Origin: Planctomycetota bacterium
GTDB taxonomy: Bacteria > Planctomycetota > Planctomycetia > Planctomycetales > Planctomycetaceae
NCBI GenBank assembly: GCA_023429275.1
Contig: JAEYWB010000380.1
Span: forward strand, 1 to 10,423
DNA length: 10,423 nucleotides
Direction of reading: 5' to 3'
The notes under the pieces are model-generated. The model worked only from the letters and a program-made list of their open reading frames with translations, was not told the DNA's origin and did not search any database. The position numbers were made by a program, and so were the translations under genes. Shown piece after piece: positions 1 through 7,061 of this stretch; the first letter of the stretch is position 1; every line of letters starts with the position of its first letter.

Positions 1-215
1 AATGAGGAATATATCAAGGGAGAAATCCGGCGAATTGCGAAGCGAGATCGATGCGGCTGTTCTCAAGACAGCGTCGCTGGGCGGGAGAGTCAGGCCGCCA
101 TCAGTGCCCGGATCGGCCAGGGAGCGCGGCGAAAGTCTCACCGCTGACAGGAGTCATTCTGAGGAACGCGCCGTACAATGAGAAAATCACGAGCGACACC
201 CTGGAGACGCCAACG
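1..215. other. left-edge region, no supported gene
   Basis: This stretch precedes the universal stress protein start. A TACAAT hexamer at 174-179 could be a -10 element for that gene, but no convincing -35 lies 16-18 bp upstream; CTGACA at 144-149 is 24 bp away, which is too far. One frame is open from the window edge to a TGA at 145-147 and could be the tail of an upstream protein, but its composition is not persuasive. The frame extending the stress protein upstream to 51 is also open, but its translation is unlike any Usp N-terminus. Confidence 0.4.
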
Positions 216-1145
216 ATGATGACGATCCTCGCCGCGACGGACGGTTCCCCTGATTCCCGCGCCGCACAGCAGGCGATCTTCACTCTCCCGCTTGCGGCCC
301 CCCCCACCGTTCGGCTCCTCTCGGTGACCAGCATCCCGATCCCGATGTCGGAGCTTGCCGTGGAAGAGGCGCTACTCGAAGAGGCCCGGGAATATCAGAA
401 AACCGAAGTCGCGCAGCGGATCGCCGCCGAGGCGGCCCTGCTCAGCCCCCGATGCGCCGCCGTATCGACGGAGCTTCGGCTGGGAGATCCCGGGACCGAG
501 ATCGTCTCCGCGGCCGATCACATCCATGCGGACCTGATCGTCGTCGGTGCCCACGGGGCCTCTGCCATGCGGCGGTTCCTCCTCGGAAGCGTCTCCGAGT
601 ACGTCTGCCACCACGCCTCGTGTCCCGTCTTCGTCGTCCGCCTCGACGGACCTCGGGCCGATGGCGCCGACGCAGGCGGGGCCCCGACTGACACGCCGGC
701 TCCGCGGCCGATCCGGCGGATTCTGTTCGCCATCGACGGCTCCGATCTCAGCCAGGCCGCCGTGGAGACCTTTTCGAAGTTGCCGCTCGGCCCGGATGTG
801 CACGTCAGCCTGATTTCCGTTCAATCGACGGTCAATCCGGCGCGGATGGACGTTCTGCAGACCGTGGGAGGGCTCTGGAGCAACGTCACGGTCAAACAGC
901 GCGGCCAGCTGGAGTGGGCCGAAGAGATGCTTCGAAAGGTGACCCCCAACGTCGAGGCGACGCTGGTCGAAGGTGCCCAGATCGCGCACGAGATCCTGGA
1001 GAAGGCGGAAGAGAAGCAGGCGGACCTGATCGTCATGGGAGATCGGGGCCGCAGCCCGCTCTCTCGGTTCTTCCTGGGAAGCGTTTCGAATACTGTTCTC
1101 CGCCACGCCCACTGTTCGGTCTGGGTGCAGAAGCTGAAGCATTGA
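216..1145 (+). CDS. tandem-domain universal stress protein (UspA family)
   Basis: The protein has 309 residues and two Usp domains (about 2-142 and 165-309), joined by an Ala/Pro/Asp-rich linker. Both domains carry the nucleotide-binding signature G-x2-G-x9-G-S: first GAHG...LLGS at residues 111-125, then GDRG...FLGS at 275-289. Each domain opens with the usual beta strand plus Asp (ILAATDGS, ILFAIDGS). Because both signatures are intact, the protein should bind ATP like the UspFG/TeaD-type members. It is cytoplasmic, with no signal peptide. The start at 216 is chosen because the first domain begins right there and GGAG lies at 203-206; an ATG at 219 would serve equally. The open frame runs back to 51, but that extension is low complexity and unlike the family. 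The precise stress role cannot be read from the sequence. The FAD gene follows after 79 bp on the same strand and may be co-transcribed. Confidence 0.9.
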   Translation: MMTILAATDGSPDSRAAQQAIFTLPLAAPPTVRLLSVTSIPIPMSELAVEEALLEEAREYQKTEVAQRIAAEAALLSPRCAAVSTELRLGDPGTEIVSAADHIHADLIVVGAHGASAMRRFLLGSVSEYVCHHASCPVFVVRLDGPRADGADAGGAPTDTPAPRPIRRILFAIDGSDLSQAAVETFSKLPLGPDVHVSLISVQSTVNPARMDVLQTVGGLWSNVTVKQRGQLEWAEEMLRKVTPNVEATLVEGAQIAHEILEKAEEKQADLIVMGDRGRSPLSRFFLGSVSNTVLRHAHCSVWVQKLKH

Positions 1146-1224
1146 GTGCTTGCACTCGAGTCTTTCAGCACTTCACCCGGCCGCTCCTCGTTTCCCCGGC
1201 ATCGCCAGCCGGGCATTCGAATCC

Positions 1225-2826
1225 ATGCCGCTCCGCATCAACAACCTCCGGCTCCCCGTCGAGGAGCCGGAAACGTCTCTGGCCGCAGAGATCGCGCGCC
1301 GAGTCGGAACACGTCCCGAGGATGTCTCGCGCTGGCGGATCCTTCGGAAAAGCCTCGATGCCCGCAGCCGGTTCGACCTGCGGTACGTCTACTCCACTGT
1401 CGTCGAGCTTCCTGACGAGGCTGCCGTTCTCGCCAGGATGCGGGCAGGTTCCGACGTCGTCGCCTACCACGAAGAGGGGTTCGACGACCCCGCTCCCGGC
1501 GCCGAGCCCTCCAGCGAGCGGCCGGTCATCGTCGGAACAGGCCCGGCAGGATTGCTCGCCGGACTCTACCTCGCCCGCAAAGGGTACCGGCCGATCCTGC
1601 TCGAGCGCGGAGCCCCGGTGAAGGAACGGGTCCCCGTGATTCGCCGGTTCGATTCCGGAGGGCCGCACGACCGCGAGAACAACTATCTCTTCGGAGAAGG
1701 AGGGGCCGGCTGCTTCTCCGACGGTAAGCTCACCTGTCGCATGACCGGCTCCGACGTCGACTGGGTGCTCCAGGCCTTCGTCGAATGCGGCGGCCGCGAT
1801 TCGCTCGTCTACGAGCACCGCCCCCACCTCGGCAGCAACAAGCTGCCGATGATCTGCCGCAACTTCCGGCGTCTCATCGAATCGCTCGGAGGAGAATACC
1901 GATTCCACTGCCGCGTCGAGGGACTTGTCACGCGGGACCAGCAAGTGGTGGGTCTCGCGACGTCGAGCGGTGAAATCCGCTGCCGCCACGTGATCCTCGG
2001 GATCGGCCACAGTGCCCGCGACACCTATCGCACCCTGCACGCCCAGGGAGTCCCTTTCCGGCAGAAGGCGTTCCAGCTCGGCCTCCGGATCGAGCAGCCG
2101 CAGGAGCACGTCAACCGCTGGAAGTACGGTCATCCACACTACGCCGAACTCCTCGGCGCGGCGGACTATTCTCTCCAGGCCAGGGGGACGCGGGATCTCT
2201 ATTCGTTCTGCGTGTGCGCGGGGGGAATCGTCATCCCGAGCATCTCCGAGCCGGGACTGTTCTGTTCCAACGGCATGAGCAACTCACGGCACGACACGCC
2301 GTTTGCGAACAGCGGCCTGATGGTGACGCTCGAACCCGAAGAGTTCGGCGGCCCGCATCCCCTGGCCGGGATGGAGCTGCAGCAGAAATTCGAGGCGATC
2401 GCCTTCGACCTCGGCGACCGCGATTACCTCGCGCCGATCCAGACCGCGAAGGATTTTCTCAACGGCCGATCGCCGGATCCCTCCAGGACGCTGGAGTCGT
2501 CGTACGAACGAGGCGTTCGCCCGGCGGATCTCAGTGCTGTTCTCCCGCCGCAGGTCGTCGAGGCGATCCGCAAGGGGCTGCCGATCATGGATCGCAAGTG
2601 GCGCGGCGATTTCCTGAAGCACGCGACGCTCGTCGGCCCCGAGATGCGAGGAAGCGCACCGGTGCGGATCGATCGCGACCACGTCAGCCGCGAGACGCCG
2701 GGATTTGCGGGTCTGTACCCCGTCGGCGAAGGAGCGGGGTACGCCGGAGGGATCGTCAGCGCGGCGGTCGACGGACTGCGGAGCGCGCGGGAGATCGTTC
2801 GCCGCTATGCCCCCTGCGGTACCTGA
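1225..2826 (+). CDS. FAD-dependent dehydrogenase (COG2509-type NAD(P)/FAD oxidoreductase)
   Basis: A 533-residue flavoprotein. Residues 1-80 form the small N-terminal domain seen in this family. A Rossmann dinucleotide-binding motif follows (VGTGPAGLLAGLYLA, Gly cluster at 104-109), with the ribose-binding Glu near residue 127 (LLERG). The family-typical segment FGEGGAGCFSDGKLTCR is at 156-172. The C-terminus (about 494-533) has YPVGEGAGYAGGIVSAAVDG, the usual second FAD-contacting stretch. Members are cytoplasmic, soluble, 450-550 residues long and mostly uncharacterised; the electron donor and substrate are unknown to me. The start at 1225 (MPLRINNLRLP) is chosen because the N-terminal domain begins there. 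A TTG-initiated extension to 1150 adds 25 unconserved residues. No strong ribosome binding site is visible. The gene ends 9 bp from the convergent ruvA stop with no terminator hairpin between, so the two mRNAs probably overlap at their 3' ends. Confidence 0.88.
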   Translation: MPLRINNLRLPVEEPETSLAAEIARRVGTRPEDVSRWRILRKSLDARSRFDLRYVYSTVVELPDEAAVLARMRAGSDVVAYHEEGFDDPAPGAEPSSERPVIVGTGPAGLLAGLYLARKGYRPILLERGAPVKERVPVIRRFDSGGPHDRENNYLFGEGGAGCFSDGKLTCRMTGSDVDWVLQAFVECGGRDSLVYEHRPHLGSNKLPMICRNFRRLIESLGGEYRFHCRVEGLVTRDQQVVGLATSSGEIRCRHVILGIGHSARDTYRTLHAQGVPFRQKAFQLGLRIEQPQEHVNRWKYGHPHYAELLGAADYSLQARGTRDLYSFCVCAGGIVIPSISEPGLFCSNGMSNSRHDTPFANSGLMVTLEPEEFGGPHPLAGMELQQKFEAIAFDLGDRDYLAPIQTAKDFLNGRSPDPSRTLESSYERGVRPADLSAVLPPQVVEAIRKGLPIMDRKWRGDFLKHATLVGPEMRGSAPVRIDRDHVSRETPGFAGLYPVGEGAGYAGGIVSAAVDGLRSAREIVRRYAPCGT

Positions 2827-2835
2827 CGGGGAGGG

Positions 2836-3486
2836 TCACGAACCGGCGCGTTCTCCGCGAACCTGCCGGTAGACCTCCTGGATGAGGTCTTCGACCGACT
2901 TCACCTTTCCCTTGGCCTGTGCCGCCTTCATGATCTTCTCGCGGGCGTCGGCCGGACTGTGACCGAGGGCGACCAGGGCTTCGTAACCCTCGTTGATGAT
3001 GTCGGACTGTCCCGCCGAACCGGTTTCGCCGGCCGGAGCTTCGCGGGCGATCATCAGGGCGAACCTGGTCATTTTGCGACGGAGCTTCGCGACGATCCGC
3101 TCCGCCATCGCGGGGCCGATTCCCGGCAGAGCGCTGAGCCCCTTGACGTCCTGCTCCTCGATCGACTCCGCCACCTCGCGGACGGGGCGGACCATCGCGT
3201 TGAGGGCTTTTCGGACGCCAACCCCGTCGACCGAGCAGATCATCTCGAAGAACTCCCGCTCGACGGCGCTCAGGAAGCCGACGAGCCGGGGGACCATCTT
3301 GCCCCCCTTCTGGGGATTGCCGTCGATGTATTCGATCGTCTGCAGGGAGACCGTCTTGCCGATCTGCGACTGAAGCTGACGGCGGACGAACTCGGGGATG
3401 AACACCTCGTACTCGAACGCGCCGATTTCGAGAGTCGCTTCCGTGCCGGAGAGGCCCACGAGGGTGCCGGTGATCTTCGTAATCAT
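2836..3486 (-). CDS. ruvA: Holliday junction branch migration protein RuvA
   Basis: At 216 residues it is slightly longer than the E. coli protein (203). RuvA tetramers bind Holliday junctions and load the RuvB motor in recombinational repair. Domain I is an OB fold starting MITKITGTL (1-70). Domain II has two helix-hairpin-helix motifs, [10 protein letters not shown] (86-95) and [12 protein letters not shown] (120-131). Domain III (about 167-212) has the [13 protein letters not shown] pattern expected of the RuvB-binding module. The start at 3486 is set by homology to the usual MI..L.G opening and by AGGA six bases upstream; the frame stays open to 3567. The loop at residues 52-66 is longer than in E. 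coli and carries lysines where the acidic pin (Glu55/Asp56) would be expected. ruvB and ruvC are not in the window. It is the last gene of a four-gene minus-strand run. Confidence 0.88.
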   Translation of the reverse strand: MITKITGTLVGLSGTEATLEIGAFEYEVFIPEFVRRQLQSQIGKTVSLQTIEYIDGNPQKGGKMVPRLVGFLSAVEREFFEMICSVDGVGVRKALNAMVRPVREVAESIEEQDVKGLSALPGIGPAMAERIVAKLRRKMTRFALMIAREAPAGETGSAGQSDIINEGYEALVALGHSPADAREKIMKAAQAKGKVKSVEDLIQEVYRQVRGERAGS

Positions 3487-3606
3487 GAGAATCCTGGGAG
3501 CAACGCCGGCGTGAACACCGCGGGGAACGCCATTCGGCTGAATCGCCCCCTCACCATTCCTCCGCACCGCTCGATATGGAAGCGAGGCGACTGTTCGATG
3601 CCGTGG
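3487..3606 (-). other. 120-bp spacer upstream of ruvA
   Basis: The spacer lies between the stop of the small upstream gene and the ruvA start. The ruvA ribosome binding site AGGA sits at its ruvA end. I see no clear promoter and no terminator hairpin, so ruvA may be read as part of the upstream transcript. Confidence 0.35.
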
Positions 3607-4002
3607 TCAGTCCGCGTTGTGATGATGTCGGAAATCCGTTGGCAGGAACGGTAGCAACGCCTGCCATTCCTGGCGAATCATTCGCTCCGGACTTCCAGGC
3701 AGTCCGCCCGCCACCCGCGCCAGCAGAGTTCGTCGACGAAGCCCGGACAGAATCTGCTGCTGCATCCAGTCGAGGTCAAAGCCCTTCCACTCACCACCGG
3801 GATCACGCAGGTTCGACTGGACGACAGGATAGACCTCCTCCCAAAGAATGGTCTCGATCTGCGATCGGGAGTAGCCCGAATCGACAATGGCCTGCGCGAT
3901 GTGTCGGCGCTCCCCGTCGTCGAGTGCCGTATCGAGGAAGAGGGTCGACAACGCCTCCCAGACGGGGCGACGGCGATCGATGTCCTGGTCAGGAGAGCTC
4001 AT
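3607..4002 (-). CDS. small conserved hypothetical protein (DUF7079-like)
   Basis: A 131-residue soluble protein without signal peptide or membrane segment. The N-terminal block RRRPVWEALSTLFLDTAL (about 10-28), the middle block ILWEEVYPVV and the GEWKGFDLDWMQQQIL segment resemble a family of about 110-130 residue proteins of unknown function, which I recall being catalogued as DUF7079. That assignment is from memory and should be tested. It is rich in Trp, Arg and acidic residues and probably all-helical. The start at 4002 is the only in-frame ATG that keeps the conserved N-terminus. There is no Shine-Dalgarno sequence; instead a 14-bp palindrome lies immediately upstream. It sits between the GH17-like gene (79 bp gap) and ruvA (120 bp gap) on the same strand. 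Confidence 0.65.
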   Translation of the reverse strand: MSSPDQDIDRRRPVWEALSTLFLDTALDDGERRHIAQAIVDSGYSRSQIETILWEEVYPVVQSNLRDPGGEWKGFDLDWMQQQILSGLRRRTLLARVAGGLPGSPERMIRQEWQALLPFLPTDFRHHHNAD

Positions 4003-4004
4003 GG

Positions 4005-4018
4005 TCCATGGCCATGGA
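4005..4018. repeat. 14-bp perfect palindrome TCCATGGCCATGGA
   Basis: A perfect inverted repeat located two bases upstream of the start codon at 4002, where a ribosome binding site would normally sit. It contains two ATG triplets on the minus strand, both out of frame with the gene. Any role (operator, mRNA hairpin) is speculative, and it may be chance. Confidence 0.4.
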
Positions 4019-4081
4019 TTCCGGCGGTCGGCGCCTGCGTGCCCAATGCCCCCCCGAGCCGTCCGGCCGCGGCAGGCTCGA

Positions 4082-5119
4082 TTACCTTCCCGCGGGAGCC
4101 GCCTCTAGTGAGTCCCAGACCTCGAACGCCGCATAGGGCTTTCGATCCTTCGACATCATCCCCCACGACTTATCGAGGTCGATTTTCGACTGCTCGCTCC
4201 GCCACGGGAGATCGAAGGCGTCGAACGCCACGCCGTGGAAGCGCCACGCACCACCGGGCGTTCCCGATTTCACGAGAAGGCCCGGAGCGGTGTACTCCTT
4301 CCAGAACTCGGGCTGCAGTTCCGGGGTGTAGCGGTTCCGCCCGTCATGCGGAAAGCCGGTCTCCTTGACGACCACGGGCCGGTCGGCGCGACGGGCGAGA
4401 GAGGCGGCCTCGATGTGAACCCACTCGGCCGCTTCCCTGGGATTCATCTTCGGCCGGTCGAACACCGGATGAATGTTCGGGGCGAGGAAGTCGCCGAATT
4501 CGAAGATCGACTCCCGCTGGTAGCCGACGAGAGGCTCGCTCGTCGAGTAAGGAATGCCGACCGGAAGTTTCGTCCGCAGCCGCCGCGCGGCGATCACGAG
4601 ATCCTCCTCCTCATAGCGGTTGAACGTCAGCCCTTCGTTTCCGATCAGGACCGCCAGGGCAAAGTCGTCCGCATGCGTATTGCCCATCTCGGCAACGCCG
4701 TCGATCTCGGCCAGGGACTTCGGATCCCAGACCGCAAGGACGACCGCACGAAACTTGAGGTCCGCGGCAACGGCGAGAATCCGGGGCGTGGAGGCCTCGT
4801 GGTAGCCATACAGGACGAGACCGTCGAACGCCGGACGGATCGCCTCGAGATCGGCGCGGATCGAACTGGTCTTGAGCGCCTTCTGACTGGCGTCACTGCG
4901 CGGATCGAGCTGCGACGGTGCGTAGGTCACCATTCGCGGGACGGTCCCTTTGCCGCCGAGGTAGTCAAAGAATTTGCACGAGCGGAGGATCAGTTCGTCG
5001 CCCCGCCCGACACTCGGACCGTCGAGCAACAGGAGGAGAGCCAGGAAGAAACACCGAAGCACAGGCTTCCAGCCGAAGACGCCAGGCTGCAGGAGGAACG
5101 GCCTTGAGTCATTCCGCAT
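4082..5119 (-). CDS. secreted GH17-like glucanase/transglycosylase homologue
   Basis: A 345-residue protein with a Leu-rich hydrophobic segment (residues about 20-33) inside a basic N-terminus, read as a signal peptide or anchor, so it is probably exported. The rest looks like a (beta/alpha)8 barrel of glycoside hydrolase family 17 (COG5309-like exo-beta-1,3-glucanase/Scw). It has VTYAPSQLDPR near 64-74, LIGNEGL with the predicted acid/base Glu162, and VVVKETGFPHDG with the predicted nucleophile Glu253. The spacing and order fit the family, where beta-1,3-glucan is the usual substrate, but the exact substrate is unknown here. The start at 5119 is supported by GAGGGGG eight bases upstream. A longer frame to 5209 would overlap the preceding stop and dilute the signal peptide. 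The secreted unknown gene lies 52 bp upstream on the same strand, suggesting co-expression. Confidence 0.72.
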   Translation of the reverse strand: MRNDSRPFLLQPGVFGWKPVLRCFFLALLLLLDGPSVGRGDELILRSCKFFDYLGGKGTVPRMVTYAPSQLDPRSDASQKALKTSSIRADLEAIRPAFDGLVLYGYHEASTPRILAVAADLKFRAVVLAVWDPKSLAEIDGVAEMGNTHADDFALAVLIGNEGLTFNRYEEEDLVIAARRLRTKLPVGIPYSTSEPLVGYQRESIFEFGDFLAPNIHPVFDRPKMNPREAAEWVHIEAASLARRADRPVVVKETGFPHDGRNRYTPELQPEFWKEYTAPGLLVKSGTPGGAWRFHGVAFDAFDLPWRSEQSKIDLDKSWGMMSKDRKPYAAFEVWDSLEAAPAGR

Positions 5120-5171
5120 GGATGCGATCCCCCTCTTCCGCCGCCTGCAGCCGACAGCCGACTCCTGAACC

Positions 5172-6047
5172 TCAGTTCGCATTTTCTGCCGCGGGGGCCG
5201 CAGCGTCATCCGCCACGATCTCCGACTCTGCCCCGTCGCCGGCTTCGATCGCGCTCATCGCCTCGACGACCTCCACCCGCGGCTGGAAGTCGGTCCGGGG
5301 AGCGGTCGAAATCTTTTCCTCGGTCGCAACCGTCGCCGTCCACCTGGCGACTCCGAACAGGAACTTCGGATCGTCGGTCCGACCGATCTCGGCTGACGTA
5401 TTGATCCGCTGAGTGCGGTTCTCAGAGACCGCAGTCCCCTTCCAGAGAGAACCGGCGGCATCGCCCAGCGGCGTCTGCAGGGTCTCTTCGCCGGCGGACT
5501 CCAGGTCCCGGTAGTGCCGGAGCTGCGAGACGACGGGATAGAGGTCGAAGTTTCCGCTCTCGATCGGCTGGGCGGCCTCTTCTCCCACCTTCCGGAACCC
5601 CTTCACGATCGGGATGTAGGAGACGTAGACCTCGCGGCCCGCGGCGACCTCTTCATTGACCTTCCCCTGGATGGCCGCCTGGGGGACGAGGACCTTGTAG
5701 ATCTTCACTCCGCCCGGGCCGGCATCGATGATCCCCTCTTTGACGTGGCCGGTGACCACCTTGATCTCGATCCACCAGGCGGGCCCGGTCATGCCGCGCC
5801 ACTCGACCTCTTCCTTCTTGAGCGACTTCATCGTCAGGTGTTTGGCCCACTCGACGTTGAGATCCCCGGCCGGGTTGTCGGGACGATGAACCGTCTGCTT
5901 ATATGTCCCTTCGAACCGGATCCACTTTCCCTCTTCCTGCGGCAGCCGCCAGAGGAGCCCCTGCGCGGAGACCGGACGTGCGGCCAGTGCGAGGAGTGAG
6001 AAGACCGCAAGACGAAGGCCGAGCCGAAAATGTGAACAAACGGTCAT
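5172..6047 (-). CDS. exported protein of unknown function
   Basis: I do not recognise the family. The 291-residue product starts with a clean Sec signal peptide: basic n-region, hydrophobic core LAVFSLLALAA, and a VSA-QG cleavage site after residue 28. The mature part opens with GLLWRLPQEEGKWIRFEGTY and appears to be mainly beta strands with many charged residues. It has no cysteines in recognisable motifs and no transmembrane helix, and ends in an Ala/Glu-rich acidic tail. It is likely periplasmic or surface-associated. The start at 6047 is chosen because it places the signal peptide at the terminus. AGGA is present but too close to the ATG to be a good ribosome binding site, and the frame remains open to 6143. 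It is first in the minus-strand run and divergent from rpmI. Confidence 0.7.
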   Translation of the reverse strand: MTVCSHFRLGLRLAVFSLLALAARPVSAQGLLWRLPQEEGKWIRFEGTYKQTVHRPDNPAGDLNVEWAKHLTMKSLKKEEVEWRGMTGPAWWIEIKVVTGHVKEGIIDAGPGGVKIYKVLVPQAAIQGKVNEEVAAGREVYVSYIPIVKGFRKVGEEAAQPIESGNFDLYPVVSQLRHYRDLESAGEETLQTPLGDAAGSLWKGTAVSENRTQRINTSAEIGRTDDPKFLFGVARWTATVATEEKISTAPRTDFQPRVEVVEAMSAIEAGDGAESEIVADDAAAPAAENAN

Positions 6048-6197
6048 GTCCTGATTCCAAACCTTGAGGCGGTCGGCCGTTGCGGACGGGATAGAAGGGT
6101 GCACCGACCGCGACAGTCTGCCACACGGTTGGAAGAGGGGCAAGATGCGGCCACGAAGTTACGACAATGTTGAGTGGCACGGCGCGGCAGGTGCCGT

Positions 6198-6203
6198 TAT
6201 ACT
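6198..6203 (+). promoter_or_regulatory. candidate -10 element for rpmI-rplT
   Basis: TATACT matches the sigma-70 -10 consensus at five of six positions and sits about 35 bp before the rpmI start. The -35 is poor: TGGCAC lies at 17 bp spacing, while TTGAGT at 6170-6175 is 22 bp away. A short inverted repeat (GGCAC/GTGCC, 6176-6195) fills the spacer. If this is the promoter, the leader is only about 30 nt, too short for a long L20-type leader structure upstream of rpmI. Confidence 0.4.
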
Positions 6204-6238
6204 TTTCCCTTTCCGATTTTTGGCTGAGAGCGGACGTC

Positions 6239-6442
6239 ATGCCCAAGCCCAATAAGACCCACAAGGGATTGTCGAAGCGGTTCAAGGTGACCGCGTCAGG
6301 TAAAGTCAAGCACCGTAAAGCTTTCCGTGGTCACATCCTCGGCAAGAAGAGCGGGAATCGGAAGCGCCATCTGCGGCAGGATGGTGTGCTGACGGGGACG
6401 AATGCGGCCAAGATTGCGGCTGCCTTGAGCCCCGGGGTCTGA
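6239..6442 (+). CDS. rpmI: 50S ribosomal protein bL35
   Basis: 67 residues, the normal length for bL35. The sequence opens [22 protein letters not shown] and carries the family's basic core [14 protein letters not shown] and KRHLRQ. It is a component of the large ribosomal subunit that binds 23S rRNA. The start at 6239 gives the canonical MPK opening; the frame extends to 6167 but that part is not L35. GAGAG lies about 10 bases before the start. In most bacteria rpmI follows infC; here the upstream gene is an unrelated, divergently transcribed secreted protein. rplT follows after 101 bp. Confidence 0.95.
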   Translation: MPKPNKTHKGLSKRFKVTASGKVKHRKAFRGHILGKKSGNRKRHLRQDGVLTGTNAAKIAAALSPGV

Positions 6443-6543
6443 TTGGTCCACCGGCCATCGGACAGCCTATGGCGAGGGCGCCGAGCCGGATAATTGCCTG
6501 TTTTTTCCTCTGACGGACCCGCCGGGTCATCGGGATTGATGCC
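6443..6543 (+). other. rpmI-rplT spacer with hairpin next to the rplT start
   Basis: A 101-bp gap inside the ribosomal pair. It contains a T6 run at 6501-6506 not preceded by a strong stem, and a GGACCC/GGGTC hairpin with a three-base loop at 6516-6528, fifteen bases before the rplT start. L20 autoregulates through mRNA structures in E. coli and Bacillus, so this spacer is where such an element could sit. I cannot recognise a known L20 leader here. Confidence 0.35.
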
Positions 6544-6912
6544 ATGAGAGTGAAGTACGGGAAGTCCCGTCACAAGAAGAAGAAGCGGATTTTCAAGGAG
6601 GCCGCAGGACGCGTCGGGGGACTGCGCCGGCTGTGGAGAACAGTGCAGGAGCACGTTCGCCGCGCCCGTTGCTACGCTTTCCGCGACCGGAAGGTCCGCA
6701 AGCGTGACTTCCGCCAGCTCTGGATCATGCGGCTCACCGCCGCCGCCGAAATGCGCGGCCTGCGGTACTCGCAGCTCATCCACGGCCTGAAGCTCGCCAA
6801 CATCGACCTCAACCGGAAGATGCTCAGCGAACTCGCGATCCACAACCCCGAGGTGTTCGACGAAGTGGCGAACACCGTCAAGGGCGCGCTCGAGAAGGCT
6901 GCCAAGGCCTGA
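6544..6912 (+). CDS. rplT: 50S ribosomal protein bL20
   Basis: 122 residues; typical bL20 is about 115-120. It opens with the very basic unstructured tail [18 protein letters not shown]. The hallmark globular part follows: [20 protein letters not shown] (about 40-59), then [23 protein letters not shown]. bL20 binds 23S rRNA early in large-subunit assembly and in some bacteria represses its own operon. The N-terminus differs from the common MPRVKRG opening and the usual KGY-RGRR element reads AGRVGG, so the protein is somewhat divergent. A weak GGGA lies nine bases before the start. A strong terminator follows. Confidence 0.94.
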   Translation: MRVKYGKSRHKKKKRIFKEAAGRVGGLRRLWRTVQEHVRRARCYAFRDRKVRKRDFRQLWIMRLTAAAEMRGLRYSQLIHGLKLANIDLNRKMLSELAIHNPEVFDEVANTVKGALEKAAKA

Positions 6913-6937
6913 TCGGTCGACGATCGGATTGACTTTC

Positions 6938-6974
6938 AAAGTACCCGCCGGAACCGGCGGGTACTTTCGTTTTC
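6938..6974 (+). terminator. rplT: intrinsic terminator of rpmI-rplT
   Basis: A perfect 30-bp inverted repeat (14-bp arms AAAGTACCCGCCGG and its complement around a central AA, 6938-6967), followed by TTTCGTTTTC. It lies 25 bases after the rplT stop. The T tract is on the plus-strand side. From the minus strand only three T are available within the stem, so it mainly serves the ribosomal pair and at best weakly the convergent flavoprotein gene. Confidence 0.85.
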
Positions 6975-7061
6975 ATAGGCGATTCTTTAGCCGGGGCCAG
7001 CGGATCGCTCGAACGGTATGCCAGCGCGAGCCGGCTCGTCGCACGGGCGGACGACGGGCTG

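Noticed and set aside
1..147. Frame open from the left edge to TGA at 145-147, possibly the tail of an upstream protein
   Set aside because: Only 48 codons, biased toward Arg/Gly/Ser in the second half, no recognisable motif, and an overlapping frame (2-181) is equally open; cannot be told from chance.
51..215. N-terminal extension of the universal stress protein from ATG 51
   Set aside because: The Usp fold starts at 216-219 where a GGAG is correctly spaced; the extension is unlike the family.
914..1621. Long plus-strand frame bridging the stress protein and FAD genes
   Set aside because: It overlaps two well-supported genes in another frame and its translation is Arg/Ser/Pro-rich, typical of a shadow in high-GC DNA.
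6175..6190. Sigma-54-like site TGGCACG-N4-GGCA before rpmI
   Set aside because: The -12 GC is off by one position and the TT before it is missing; ribosomal protein genes are not expected to use sigma-54.
7027..7060. Stem-loop after the flavoprotein stop as its terminator
   Set aside because: Stem of about eight pairs with a wobble and no T tract in the direction of transcription; too weak to call.
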